Source: Volvox africanus (lineage: Eukaryota; Chlorophyta; Chlorophyceae; Chlamydomonadales; Volvocaceae). Taken from it: 64,000 nucleotides of DNA. A program made the position numbers and the translations under genes. Location: the NCBI GenBank assembly GCA_030268105.1, contig BSDZ01000080.1:868001-932000 (forward strand). Direction: 5' to 3'. Under the pieces are notes generated by a model, which had not been told where the DNA came from, ran no database searches, and saw nothing but the letters and a program-made list of their open reading frames with translations. Shown here piece by piece: positions 34,521 through 47,764 of this stretch. Within the stretch, counting starts at the first letter, position 1. Each line of letters begins with the position of its first letter.

Positions 34521-37500
34521 TCAAAGCGCCCCCACAAGGTCGGCCCCTGTCACGCGATCCAGTTGCTGCCATACCACCCGGTGCAACGAGCTTAGCAGGC
34601 ACAGGCCTCCGCACCCGCCAGAACCATCTGGCCCGGCAGGAGGCGTCGGGTAAGTAACCATCAGGTTGGGGCTGAGGCCGGGGGGACTTGCTGGAGTGAA
34701 GGCCAAGGGCGGCTCCGGACCAAACTGCAGCAAAGGGGTGAGGGCAACGAGCATGAGCATGAACATGAGCAAACGTGGTCGGTAGCAAGGTTAAACCACC
34801 GACATACCCAAAGCGGGTTGACTTCAGCTAGCGTCGATGCACGCACGCTGCATGCAAACGAGCGAGAGCTTTTTGACATGATCATAAGGCAGGGCCTTAT
34901 ATCGCACATAGGGCTCAGCTGATGCTTAGGTAGAGCTTTTTTGCTCTGCTCATGTGCTTTGTCACGTACGACATAGTTGCGTTTATCGTATACAGCATGT
35001 AACAAGCAGCGAAGCATATAAGGGCGAATTAAATTAACAACACTTCTCATCCAAATATTTACGTTTTGCAATATATATAGGCGCATCAAGCACGAAGTAC
35101 TGTATCGTGGCAGCTCGGTTCAGCTTAGCGATCTTTAAATAGAGAGACCCCGCACACAGCCCGTGCCACCTTACTTCCCTTACCTGCCAAGCGTTGTACT
35201 GCACCCTCCATTCATTAATCATGATGGGCCCCTCGGGCGCCAGGAGGTGCTGATACGGGTCCGATGTGAGGACGAGCTCAGTCATCAGTTGACGAGCAGG
35301 ATAGGTAGCGACTAGGTCATGAACCTGACGCACAATGTCACAATATTGGGCTGGGAGGTCCCTGCATCCAAAGACATAAAAAATAAAAAGGGACACCACG
35401 TATGACCCGGATCAGGAGATGGTTTTAAACAGCCTTAAGTAATAGATCTGTAGTATAGTAAAGTAATAGATCTATATGGCATGCAGGGATAGTCGACCAA
35501 TTGTTGGGGGAGGATCGTGGTAAGGCAAATAAGACAAAACCTGGAGGGGGGTGTCATTCATAGTTCCTAGACCATCCCGTGACTATCCTAATGTCAAGTA
35601 AACTGAAACACGCTTACGTGCAGCCCGCATGCGGTAGTGCGAGTAAGCAATGGAAACAGGTCCATAAAAGACCGCAACATTCAAGATGTGTAGCATCCTG
35701 GGGTTATCTACCGGGGCTAATATCTGGGATGATGGATCAGGAAACTGGACATCTTCCGATCGCGCTTCAACTGCTTGCTTGGCGGATATCATCACAGAGT
35801 TAAAACAATATAGCCCTAAAACCCTAAAACCGGAACACACCACCCAAGGTCTTTCATCCGACCCAGGCTTGATCCTTGTCGTGTCCAAGAACGCGCCTGT
35901 CCAGTGCGAGCCGCACCCTAGCGGCCAGCTGACCCAGCCCCATCCCTGAGGGCCTGACATCATCCACACGGGCGCCCCATATGTGATTGCCCAGTTGGCT
36001 GGCCGGCAGTGGCGGATGCACCCGGCCACGCATATTGGCAATCACAAGTAAAAACATGGGCCGGCGCTGCTTCAGCGGAAGCGCGTGTAGCAACTGCAGT
36101 TGCACGCAGGACCCCATCAAGGAGGCAGGAGGTTTGCGGGTCGATGGGAATGATGGTACCTCGTCCAGGCACAAGACGACACGAACATGACACACACTCA
36201 CACATACTAGTATAGGGTATGTAAGGCCCCTAACCTCACCACCCGCAGTCAACAGCCCTCGGCAATATATATGGCCCGAACCCACACACCTGTGCTACAC
36301 GGGCCGCTAGAGAGTCCCGAGTGGACACCCATTCTACACTGCCCACGTCTCCAGCGACCCCAAGTGTGCGGTTGAGAGCAGTACTCTTGTCCTCATTAGC
36401 GCTGCTACAGCTGCGCTCTGACGCCCTCTGCTGGTGCTGGTGCTGCTCCTGCTGTGCCTCTGCCTTGCCCTTCCCCGCCGCCGACTCCATCATGCTCCCC
36501 CTCCTCAGCTGCTCCATGGCCGTCTGCTTAAGTAATGCCAGGCGCCCCGGAGGTATCCACTGGACACGTGCCTGCTCCGAAATCAAAAGCACGGCCGAGC
36601 AGATATATACCAGATAAGGTGAAATTGCGTCATTCATCGCTCTGAAGCTTCCATCCGACCAATTGTTACTGGCTCTACCTTGCAAAGAGGCTCTTAAGAA
36701 ATGGTACGAGCCCCCCCAACACGAAATTGTCTACAATTTACCCATTTCAACATGGCGGACACTGCCACATACATGCATGCGTACGAGGACCTCATTAATC
36801 CGGACACATGACCGGCCTGCTTTTCTATGTAGGCATGAGACAAGAATACGAACTTCAACTAGAAAAACAAATGCAGCCATGAAGAACGAATTGTGTGTGT
36901 ACTGTATGTGCATGCAACTCATGGGCATGGCACGTCGTACACTACACGCACTCACGCCCAAGCCCGGCCCACCTCAACCCCGCCGCCTCGGATGCTCAGC
37001 AGATACATGATGCGCATCAGCACCAGTGGCCCTTTCCAAAGCGGCAGCACCACCATCTTCTCACGTGGTTTGGAGCCCACTGGGGGAGGGTGCGCTTTTG
37101 ACCGCGCATGGACCGCATCCGGCGCAAAGAAGGATCTCGACTTCATGCCGCTGCAGTGGGCCGCCAGGGACTGACCTATGGGACTGCAGACGGCGCCCTT
37201 CAGATCACCATGGCCCTCATGGCCCGTTGCCAACACCGGTTCTGCAGCAGCGGCTGAATTATCATTAAAAGCTGAGTTGCCGAACCGGTTGAGGCTATTA
37301 TTGCTATGGTCATTGTCACCGATACCACCGACACCACAATTGCTGCTGTTCCCGAACCCGGAGTCATGCCCCCGAGCCCGGAGTGCGGGATTGTAAGCTG
37401 CAGACATGTGCGCCACGAAGATCTGCAACCCTTCAAAGTCCACCATCCCGTGAAAGGCGGTTGGGATCAGCAAACTGCCACCGCCGGACAGTTGGACCAG

Positions 37501-39044
37501 CATGACTGTTGAAAGCGGCAGCTGCGCCAGTGGTTAAGCAGGCAACCGGGGTAGGGGTACGGAGGGTGGCTGCATTGGCTTGTGAGGAGTGCGCAGTGAT
37601 AACCCTCGGCCATGGAACTCCACCCCGAACGGATCCCGAACGGATTCAAGAAATTTTTAATTTTTTCCAAAAGAATGCCCGGAAAAGTGATGGGCTTGCT
37701 CCGGGGGCCCCCGGGCGTTTCTGTTGCGCGAAGCACTGAGAAAGTGTCCTCTTTCATGAAGCAACCTCTTTTATCCGGGTTTGCCTGGAACGCTTTTGCC
37801 AGAAGCAAGCCCAGTTCGGGAGACGACTTGTGGGTCCAGAACCGTGCGACTTAATAACGTGACTCTAAAGGGTCCCATTATGGCTTATTTCAACAGCGTG
37901 ATGAACCATTTCCATGTCCCGAAAACCGGGAACGTTTTCGAAGGTTCCGGGGGACCGTTTTAGGGCCTACCGGGTTTTGATTCAGTGGGGTTTCCCGGCC
38001 AGGGAATTTAGGGCCCCAGGACAAAGCTCCCCCCAACAAACAGCTATCCCCTCGAGGAATCCCCCTGCCCTCGGGGCGGATTGGTGCAGTACCCTGCCCT
38101 CGGGGTGGATTGGTGCCCCAAAGGTGCACACATGCGGCATCTGGTTCATGAAGATACTGGTTTTGACGTGACGGTCTCTATCTAGAGCTATCTCGAGCCC
38201 CAGACAGAGAAGGGGGAAACCACCCAACCTCACAGTTTCCGACTGACACACCTGCTGCGTCACAATTACATCAGCTGAATGTGGCAGAACATACTTGATC
38301 ATGGGGTTTACCGCGTTGGGGTCTAACCCCATGTTTGGTCCGGCGCACAGTACAGCAGTCAGCTGCTTCAGTGTGGCAGAGGTACTGGCCACCAGCAGAC
38401 GCGCGCCCGCGTTGGTACAGGCCACGTCATATGTGCGGCCGTCCTGTGGGATACCAATGTTTTCAGGCGCAGCGTGCGTGCTTAAGGGTGTTACATGCAC
38501 CGGATGCGTGCGGGAAGCCAGCCGCTTGCACGCGCTGAGACTGTAAAGTGTGCTTGGCCTTTAAACATAGTTCCGTCTCAGAAACAGAGGATGATGCGGT
38601 GGCTAGGAAGGTTCTGTCCTAGCGAGTTGTTATGACATCCTGAACCGTTGACGTCCAAGGAACGCTTTACAATCGAGTCCAACTCCACGAAAAGGACCTA
38701 TCAGGATGGCAATTTCCGTGATAAGGTTTTGATGACCATCGTTGAAGCAGAATATTTATTGCTGGGGAATACTTTGCACTCGCTCAACACACCTCAGAAA
38801 GCACCAGCCGCCCCGCGAACCAAGGCAGCTCTGCCAGCGCTTGTGAGAAAGCATCTTTTAACAATGGTGCAACAATTGAGCTCTTAAACAAGAGCTGCCC
38901 TCCGAAGGAACTGTATGACAGGTTAGCCTGGTCCATGCAGGAAAGGAAAGGCCCAGCTGGTGTGTTGTCCTTTGCAGACTTGTTCAATTTGACAAGTTCA
39001 TCTGTCAGAATACGAAAGTCTGGGAGATGGCGACTGTTGGACAT
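34521..39044 (-). CDS. BAHD-family (HxxxD) acyltransferase
   Basis: BAHD enzymes move an acyl group from acyl-CoA to an alcohol or amine and act in the cytosol. Exons: 39044-38793, 38443-38224, 37505-36973, 36571-36290, 36093-35897, 35361-35184, 34724-34521, all in phase, about 621 aa. N-terminal blocks: FLSCMDQANLSY and AFSQALAELPWFAGRL. The catalytic HGMVD (residues 176-180) follows LVQLSGGGSLLIPTAF. Then come EWVSTRDSLAARVAQ, NMRGRVHPPLPASQLGN, INEWRVQYNA and a C-terminal FGPEPPLAF. The usual DFGWG is replaced by QFGPE at the exon join. The protein is longer than the common 430-480 aa because of inserts after the HxxxD motif. Uncertain points are the ATG at 39044, the second donor (38223 chosen for phase; 38251 is a stronger GT), and a GC donor at 35896. 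A P450 gene lies about 1 kb upstream in the same direction. Confidence 0.75.
35811..35833. repeat. Short interstitial telomere repeat
   Basis: CCCTAAAACCCTAAAACC within the acyltransferase intron 35362-35896. Confidence 0.7.
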
Positions 39045-40044
39045 TCCGGAAAAACACGTTGTGCGGTTAATTCTGAAGCTGATTTGCAGACAAGTAGTAA
39101 CTTTTTGGGACTTTTCAGAGCAACTCAAATGCAAACAATACTTTCTGCTATCATCCTCGGGCCTTGGGTTCCGGATCAACAGTATGAAGGCGAGAGGTGT
39201 AATAATAAGTGTAATTATCGAACGGACATGAAGAAGTGTGACTACCGTACCGCTTACTTGTCGCACGATGGTCTTCTTTGGTATTGATATTTTCACATCA
39301 ATAATGAAGACACTCGCATGGTCCTATGAGACTCATGGCTCGACCGGGCCTTACAGCTCTTTTAAGTTTGTAGCAATGATGATCATCATCATTCATCCGC
39401 ATCATCATTATTTAACATCAACCCCTACTATAAGTTCATCTGAAAGCCTTATCTATGAGATTCCTGCCTCGTTTGTGCCTCACAGGCTCTTGCAAGTCCA
39501 CGACGTTTGATCAAGTCTCATCCATACCCCAAAACTATAATATGTTATTTATAACAAAACCAAACTTTGCCTGTAAGAGCAAGCATTTCAGTATCAGTGT
39601 GTTCCGCGCATTGCCACCTTGGTCAGGCTGCTTTTCCAAACAGTCAACCAGGGGTCCATGCATCGAAAACACTTTATATATTCCAGACACGTAACTGAAG
39701 CTGTGACATCTCATCCGCGACACCGCGACCTCCATCTAGCCTTGCACCGACCAACTGCGAAATCATCATGAGAGGTTTGCACCCACGTAAATTCCAAGAA
39801 GTAATACTTCGCCAGTGCAAAACCCTATTTCCACCTTGCCTGGAAACTCACAGCGATCCAGGTCATCCCTTGAGTTCTCCTAAGACAGGGACTCGCGAAG
39901 TAGACAAGATCCCGCCACTTCATGTAGGCCCTCCTCATAGATGGGCGGGTGTTCTCCAGTGGCGCATGCCGGAGCGCTTTAGGGTGGCAGTAAGCCAGCT
40001 TCTGCGTCCTGCCAGGGAGCCTCTTCGTCTCTACCTTCAAATCT
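39045..40044. other. Intergenic gap between the P450 and the acyltransferase genes
   Basis: It should hold the 3' UTR of the P450 gene and the promoter of the acyltransferase. Minus-strand frames that continue upstream of the proposed ATG are not needed for BAHD similarity. No other gene was seen. Confidence 0.5.
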
Positions 40045-43000
40045 TCAGCTACAGGGGAGCTCCTCTGCGCGAGGTACCAGCCGCATGCCGTCCGTGCCCT
40101 TGGCCGGCATCAAGTACGGAAACTGCGCGGCGAGGCGCAGCAACATGTCCGGTACCTCCAGCTCCAAGCGAAAGCGCCGCATCACCAGGGTCAGCAGCAG
40201 CTTTACTTCCTGGGGGCATGCAGATCATCAAAACTCTAGAACGCAAGACACGCTGAGAAAGAAAAGGGGTATCCAGCAGGAAAAGAAGGCGGTAGCGACA
40301 AAAACCGAATAAATGGAACATCTTATGAATACATCAGCAAGAATCCTATGAAGGTAGTATTCCTCTGCTTCTCTCCTAGGCGATATTACTGCCGGCGGTG
40401 CTCTTGCTCAGTTGGGGTTCAATCTCCACAATTCCTCCGCAACCAGCTCCATCTGGGCCACTCAGCCGCACCCATCACATCCCCCCGTCGTATCCTTGAG
40501 CAAACCCTAAGATGCCCTCTCCCTTGCCTGCCTGTTCCTCGTACAGCTGGCGTTTGGCAATGCGCCAAATGGCTCTTAACCCGTTCAACAGGAGCAGCCC
40601 GTTTAGAGGTTTTAGGGTGTAGAGATTTAGAGTTGAGTTTTAGGGTTTTAGGTTTGCCCGCTGCAACAACATTACGTAAAGGATGTTCTGATCTAAACCG
40701 CTCTCACCATTTGGACCAGATTCATTCCGGCGCACAAATGGGAACCCGATCCAAACACGTAGAAGCTGCGCGGTCGCTTGGCCTCGTCACCCAGCCATCG
40801 CTCCGGCTGGAAGGCGCCCTCCAGATTGTTCCTCCAATCCATGTACGGCGGAATATCGTACGACGTGTCTCCGTCCCATAACACCGGATCTAAGGTCTGA
40901 AGGAGCAGTGCATGGTACCAAACGATGGTGCCTGGCGGGAGGAGGGGAGAATAGATGAGGAAGAGAGGGGAAGGGAAAGAGGGAGATGGAATAAACGAAT
41001 CCTGAAGCTGCTGCAGCAGTGAGAGTAGAAAGGTTAGGGTGCGAATGTTTCAGAACGCGGTAGGGAATATAACCAAAGACACGATGATAGAGAGGGGTGG
41101 AACGAAATGGGGTGGAATGAAACGTTGAACATGACACGTTTTAGTCATAAGAGGTCGGGGTAATCGTAGGATTGCTGAAGGATCAGGTCAGAACAGTGCC
41201 GTACAGAACGGGGCAGTGTTGATAGCGACTGAAGAAAACCCGGCTAGCCATGCTTTCGCCGACAGCCCTGACACAACCCAGATTCAGCACAAGGCCGCGA
41301 AAGCGGTCGCCGCTCCCTTCACGGCCGCCGCTCCGCCACTGTCACTCGAAGTGTGAAGAAAACAATGTGTTAAGAAAAAATTGCAGACACCATAAAACAC
41401 GTTTACATGCACACGCGCCTTGCCACAAGGAGGCATTCTCACTAGCGCTTACGTCTTACCCGCCGGCAGGGCCACACCGTGGATGGTCACACCGCGAGTC
41501 AATTTACGAAACCCGCCGGCCGACGGGGGCAGCAACCGCAGCGCCTCCTTAAATACGGCATCCAGGTACGGGATGTTGGACATTGCTCGGAAGTCAATTT
41601 CCGGACCGAACTCAGCAATCACCTGCACCGCATGCACCACGAACACGACCCCATTTACTACAAGCCCTGCAGAGCGCGGCAACAAGAAGGAAAAGGCTTC
41701 CATGCGAGACAGCACCCGCAGTACGATTTTCCATGCATACGCGCGTTACTGCCTTTTCTTCGCTCTTCTGTTTTTGCTTGCTAGACCTCGTGAACCCACC
41801 CACCTTCTTCTGCTCCTCGAAAACCTTATCCTGTACGGCTGGCAGCTGAGCCAGTAAGGCCCAGGTGTTAAAAAGCGCAAACCGAGTAGTATCTGCTGCC
41901 GCCATGACGCTATGGAGCACCGATAAGGCGGAATCGCGCAAGGTCTCTCCGCTGCAAGCCATCGCATTCCGGGTTATATCATATAGTAAAACGCTTTCGT
42001 AATCCAGGAAAGAATAAGTCAAGGTTACGAAAACATTGTTAACATTATATGAAGATTCACATTAATATAATTGCTTAACGTGATAGGCAAACTCCCTAAA
42101 TGTATATTCCATAATGCAGACGGGCAGCTCCTCGGTGGAAGTCGTCCGAGGAACTAAGTGTGGGTGTAATTTAAATAAGTTGAGGATCTTGACGCAAGTG
42201 AATCCGGAAATCTGCATGTGGGACGAAAGAACGGTTCCGGAGCAAAGTTCATGGAAGCAACGCGGTCGAGCCACGTATGATACAAGTGAGGACCAGATGC
42301 CCCCTTAACCTTGCATATACGGTTACGAAGACGCACCCGGTGCTGTGGAATCCCATCATCTGGACTTTGTTGAGCGAGATGTGTTCTCCGGACTCCATCA
42401 TCTTAGATGCAATCTTGTCGGCGTCCTTGCCAGCCGCCTCCCACTGGGCCCGAGCCACGTGCACGAGCGGGCGGATGGATGAGGCTTTAGATAGGCAACG
42501 GACCCGTGGGTCACAAGAGGCCATGGCCAGCAAGTTCGCAATAATTGAGGTCTTCGGAGATGATGGAGGGGTGACAGTGTTTTTTTGGATTAACCAGTTA
42601 CTTTTTCGTAACCAAAGAATATTTTGGACTTCAGCAGCAGTAGCCAGGAAAATTGGTCGGGACTTGGGCTGGTTACTTCTGATGGATGGTATGAGGTGTA
42701 CTATCCTGGGGTGTCTATGGGTAAACATCGATCCAAGATGACTAAGGATCTAAAATCTTCTAATGGGGCCTTTGCTGCAGTTGGATAAAATAGAGACACA
42801 ACAATTGTAATGAGGGGGTCTATGGAGGCTAGCCCTGCTTCAAGAGCCCCCTTTCCGCCATCGAGCAACGAGCCCAACAAGGCAAGTCGTACAAGAGGCA
42901 GTACATTCACCAGTACATTTCACCAGTTCATTTCACAGAAGAGGCATATTCAACCTGGAAAACGTATAAATTCACGTAAACGATTCTTAAAATTGTTAAA

Positions 43001-46000
43001 ATGAAGCCCCCCAAAGTTGCTGTTCTTTCAGCACAAAGACAGAAAGACAAGTTGCTACGAAGGGTTAGTTCACAGCCAATGCAAGCAGGTCCACCATGTC
43101 AGTGGGGCTCTCCCGCCTGATGATGGGCGTCTGCATGTGCATGTATGATGTAGGACTTCTGTACGATCAGCACTTTCCCCCACTTGGAGACCATGGCCAC
43201 CTGGTGACCGAGTGGGCAGCAACTACACGTGGATGATACATGCAGAGCAAATAGTGAGAGGAAGCAATCCATTCTGTGAACAAAAACATATCTAAGTTCG
43301 ATGCAAAGTGGTATTTGGAGGTTTTCATGCTCCTTTCTTGCTCTTTCATGCCCCTAGCTTTTTTCCAATTATAAGTTTTTAACCACCGTGATAATTGGAA
43401 AAACGTTTTTGCCACTCGACCTTTGCCCAACCCCAGAATCACAAAATCAAAATAAACACAGATGGGTGGCCTTGGTCGGTGCCGATGTAATCAGGAGGGA
43501 GAGGGTGATGCCCTAAAACCCTGTTCGGGGAAAACCAGCTTTGTGGTAAGGAGGTGCCAGAATTCTTTGAAATACTGAAAATAATACGGTAACATGGTGT
43601 TTAGGAAAAAATGATTTCGGTTCTAAAACCTAGTCAGGTATAAATTGAATAAGAAGAGACTCCAAACTGCTGAAAACTCCCTTCATCAACGCATAACTCA
43701 TTTGTTCACCACTGCAGGCGCATGTGGGTGGAAGTCTTCTGCACACAGGCACTATGTTCACATACACATACACGTACGTGTACACAAACACATTTGTGAC
43801 CCAGGCCCCCGTCAATGTGCGACATCATTTACTATCACACCACTCCGTAACCAAACACTGCTTGGCGGAAAGAGCGAGGTGAAAAATGAAGCTCGGCACC
43901 TGACCTGACTTGACCTCACCCCACCTGACCTCACCTCACCTGACCTCACCTCAATCCACTCCACAGACACACAAACCTCCCCCCCCCCTTCACACACACA
44001 CACCATAGCGTACCTCGGCGTAGAAGGCCTCATGGCGTTCCCTCATCAGAAGCATCAACGTGTCCAGCAAGCGCTTCTTTGCCGCCAGCGCCTTGGCCAC
44101 CCTGGAGCCGGGTAGTACGATGGGGAGGCCGTACAGCCCACGTACAAACATGGAGACCTGGCGGGCCGAAAGACGGGTCAAGTGGCGGGTGTGTGGAGAC
44201 CAGTGCAGGTGTGCGTACATGAGCTCTTATGCGGGCGACGGAGACTAATGTCACTAAGCCTCCTCCTACTTGGCTGCTGCTGTTTCAGACTCGATCTGAA
44301 TAAAGGGTTTGCGATCAAGTCGACATCAACAAGATTAGACATCCTAACCATTATCATGATACTACACATGAAATCAGATACCAGTATTTTTCGCTGCGAG
44401 ATCGCAGCCGCGCGTCACTTCATTTACTTTTAATCAATTTATTTTGCTGCTGACGTTTTCTTCCCCATCCCCCATCATCATGTCATCCCCCATTCCCCAG
44501 TAGTTTACTCGGGCCCTATGAAAACCATCCGATACCCCAGCCACCTGGGCCCAATCACCCCTTGCCTCTCCACCACTCCCTAGTGAGGCACCATCTAACC
44601 TGCTCTTTGAACCACGGTATGTCCACCTTGCCCTCCAGATCGACCCCCGTGATGGCGAAGATGGCGAGGTCTAGGCTCAGGAGGCGAGCCTGCCGGGGAG
44701 GGACACCGACAACTGCGTAATTCCAGAACTAAAAGAGACTGGTGCCGCCAATGTACTCATGAGCAACCGGGCTCAAGACGAGTGAGATGTTAGCCCAGCT
44801 CATGTTTCGCGTCTTGAAGTACACTTCTAATGTCCAAATATCTAATGTCCAAAAACAAAAGGAAGAGGACGCATGCCTTTTGATATTTTCCTCGTCTTGT
44901 TATGGTCATCCTCTCAAATGAACATTATGGACCAGAGAAATAACGAATTCACTTTAAATAAGGGAGCATTCTAGATACATAGATGGACGTGGATAGATAG
45001 ATAGATAGATGGATGGATGGATGGATAGATTAAATTCCAGTATTATACCCTCAGCTCACATAGTAGTAGAACGTTTACTGCTAAGATTCTGTTACACGCT
45101 GGAGCCCAACCAGCAGGGCGATAATGAACAATGGTGGGACGGAGAGGGCAATCAAGGAGGCGCCGACAATGGACAGCCACGAAAGGCAATCGCGATAAAA
45201 CAATAAAAACGTCCAAAGCCAGCACGGCCTGTACCGCTACATAAAAAAAACAGACTTTTACGTTATCCTTCCCTTCCCCACACTCCCAAACCTGTCCCTT
45301 CCTTTGCACATTTGTAAACCCGATACCCACACCCATTTGAGTAGTCGAATCCCCATCTCACCTCGTCGAAGATCTCCACGCGCCCGTCTGCCGCCCACTC
45401 ACGTACATGGTCCTCCATGATTTTCCGAACCGAAGGAACCATCGCCTTGAGCCCTCCGCCCGTCACTGCGGCAAGGTGCAGCTTGCGCTGACCGTTGTCA
45501 GGGTTTTGGCGAAGGTTGGGAGGATTTGCATGTACAACGAGGTAATGAGGGAAGAAGGACAAGCTGTTTCTGTACCGCGACGGGGGAAGGGGGGGATACG
45601 GGGGAGTAAGGTACTGCTTTGGGAGCAATAGGGATGGGCGCCTCATAACGGCATTGTGCCCTTCATGCGCTCTCGCAACCGGGGGCACATCGCCACCCCT
45701 TCCCCACCTCTATGTTCCCTCTGTGCCGGGGCCCGTTGTTCACCCGGTACCCCCAGGTACCCGGAGGCCTCTAATCACACACACACCCTTTCTCCGCTCC
45801 GCATCCAAACGAACACTGCTATTCCTCCCCACACCCGCAGGGGTGAAGGTCTCCGTCTTTCCTCCCTCATTCCCCATTCATGAAGGCTTCCTTCTCCCCC
45901 TCCCCCTCCCTCCCCCTCACCCCTTCCCCCGTCGCGGTTAGTCGTGCTGTACAGCAGCGTCGACAGCGATATCATGCCTCCTGTATTCGGCTTACCCTCT

Positions 46001-47246
46001 TCCCCCCCCCCGCCACCTCTTCCCTCCCACCCATACACACACACAGGGAAGATTGATTACACCTGATAAATCAGAATATGAATGCTAGTTTTCCAGCCCC
46101 TGTAGCCCCCGGCACCCACCCATGGCCGGTGGGTTTCCTTGCTTCTCAACACGTTGAGGTTTTCCATGAGCCAAATGAAGGTCTTCACGGGCATTGCCAC
46201 AGAGGCCCCGTCGTCACTGAGCAGCGGCCGCAGCGCCTCAGGATCAGCGACCACGTACGCCTCGAAGCCCAGCAGCTGCATTCGGAACACTCTGCGGGCA
46301 TTGTGTAAGTACGTGCGTGTGTGCGTAGTTGTGTGCGTGGTTGTGTGCGTGGGTGCGACAGGAAGTGCATGAGTTCTAGATTAAAGACTCGTAGCAATGA
46401 GTAGCAGTGGGCAGCGGCCGTGGTGGTGGTAACTCCGCGATTCTTTGCGGGGCTTATGGGCGGCGCGAATGGGCTTCGGACGGCTCAGGTTCCCGAAGGA
46501 CTTAAGGGGATGACTTGACATGCTGGCTCTAATCGGTAGCATGGACCATGAGGACACGTCGGCTGGTCGGTCGGCAGAAAGGATTCATCACCCGTGCACT
46601 AAGGAATGACTGAGCTGAGACCACTGAAGGAGAGGATGCGAACTAGGTGTGACCAGACCCGAAATAAAGACGTTCCGAATTGTTTGGGGCACGTCTCGCA
46701 GGTGGAGATAACCACGGATGCGCGAAACGTCGCGATACCAAGAGCGGCACTCTGGCAGCGTGGCTGATGACGGCGTTGCGCTAAGGAAGGACAAGAGACC
46801 TACTAGATGGGGTGTCCTGGTGGCGAATGGTTCCTGCTTTGTGAGCCTATACCTGGCTTACCTGCCATAGCGCTTGAACCTGCAGGTTGGGAAAAGCAGT
46901 GCGCCAGCGTTCGGGGGTCAGAGAGGGTCAGAGGTTGAAGAAGTTCGGGTCTTCGGAGCGGGTTGACCAGCTGCTCAGATGCTCGCAAAATCGGTAGATG
47001 AGCACCACCTTACGATATTCCAACTTGCCTGCTAAACAGCATCCGCGCCTGATCAGAAATTGCAAGCTCGATGGTATCGCCGAGGAAGGGGATCGTCAGC
47101 CAGGGTCCCGGCAGCCGCTTCCTTCCGAAGATAACATTGGAGACATAGTACAGTAAGAAGGCGCCGGCTATTGAGGTTGCTAACCAAGTCCGTAGACCAC
47201 TGCGGTATGAGGCCGCAACCCCGTTTTCCTCACCGTATATGTTCAT
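40045..47246 (-). CDS. Cytochrome P450 monooxygenase, 12 exons, CYP85-clan-like
   Basis: A haem-thiolate oxygenase anchored in the ER. Exons: 47246-47029, 46879-46862, 46291-46120, 45487-45362, 44689-44600, 44157-44014, 43130-43074, 42443-42337, 41951-41804, 41622-41460, 40931-40708, 40209-40045; every phase agrees, giving 543 aa. Features in order: membrane anchor (WLATSIAGAFLLYYVSNVIF, about 21-40), hinge RLPGPWLTIPFLGDTIEL, the RFKRYGRVFRMQLLG strand region, helix C HRPWRK (about 133), FVRGLYGLPIVLPGSRVAKA, I-helix AAADTT (about 327), K-helix EALR (about 387), FQPERW, and haem loop FGSGSHLCAG with Cys near 481. The PFLGDTIEL hinge and the LPG region recall the CYP85 clan (CYP26/CYP120-like enzymes). 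Exon 2 is an 18-nt microexon, and intron 1 starts with GC (AG|GCAAGT). The exon 7-8 joint is the least certain. Substrate unknown. Confidence 0.85.
40615..40662. repeat. Degenerate telomere-type repeats in a P450 intron
   Basis: GTTTTAGGGTGTAG and GTTTTAGGGTTTTAGG lie in the last P450 intron (40210-40707). Confidence 0.7.
43903..43961. repeat. ACCTGACCTC tandem repeat
   Basis: Short CTGACCTCACCTCAC-type units in the P450 intron 43131-44013, just left of the exon ending at 44014. Confidence 0.75.
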
Positions 47247-47764
47247 GTCCTAATGTTATTTCTCGTAACGTAAGTAAACAATTATAGACAGCCGGTCTGT
47301 AGATGGAGATGGTTGACTCTCACATCCATCGTACCATTTCCGTTAGAAATGGTCCCGTTCAGGCACGCGAAAAAACTGGGAGGTACCTGAATCAATACTT
47401 ACTCCAAAACCGCTGAATACAGTATTTACAACTCCAGTATAGAATTTTATTCAGAAAAATATGTTCATCAGTAAGGAAAAGTGTGCGCGCCGGCGCAATA
47501 CATCGATCCGAAACCTATTCATTTTCTCGAATTCAACCAACCTGCAAACAAGTTCATACATGAGTAAGTTTTATATCTTCTGTGAAATCTTTTGTCTCGA
47601 CGAAACCTATCCGCGCGCCACGTGTACCAGTAATCCAGCCTGCGTGATCCTGCTGCCCTGTCCTCCGTTGCCCATCCAAACAGCCCACATGCGCACGTCC
47701 TTCCTCCTGGCCGCTCAGTGGTCCTCGTGGTCCAATAACGAATTTTCACCACTGGCAAGAGGAT
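47247..47764. other. Intergenic gap between the ZIP4-like and P450 genes
   Basis: A minus-strand TGTAA (TTACA at 47426-47430 on the plus strand) could be the volvocine poly(A) signal of the ZIP4-like gene. The rest should be promoter and 5' UTR of the P450. No other gene was seen. Confidence 0.4.

Noticed and set aside
37610..37970. Possible extra acyltransferase exon in the large intron
   Set aside because: No frame in this stretch continues the BAHD pattern, and the flanking exons already join in phase without it.
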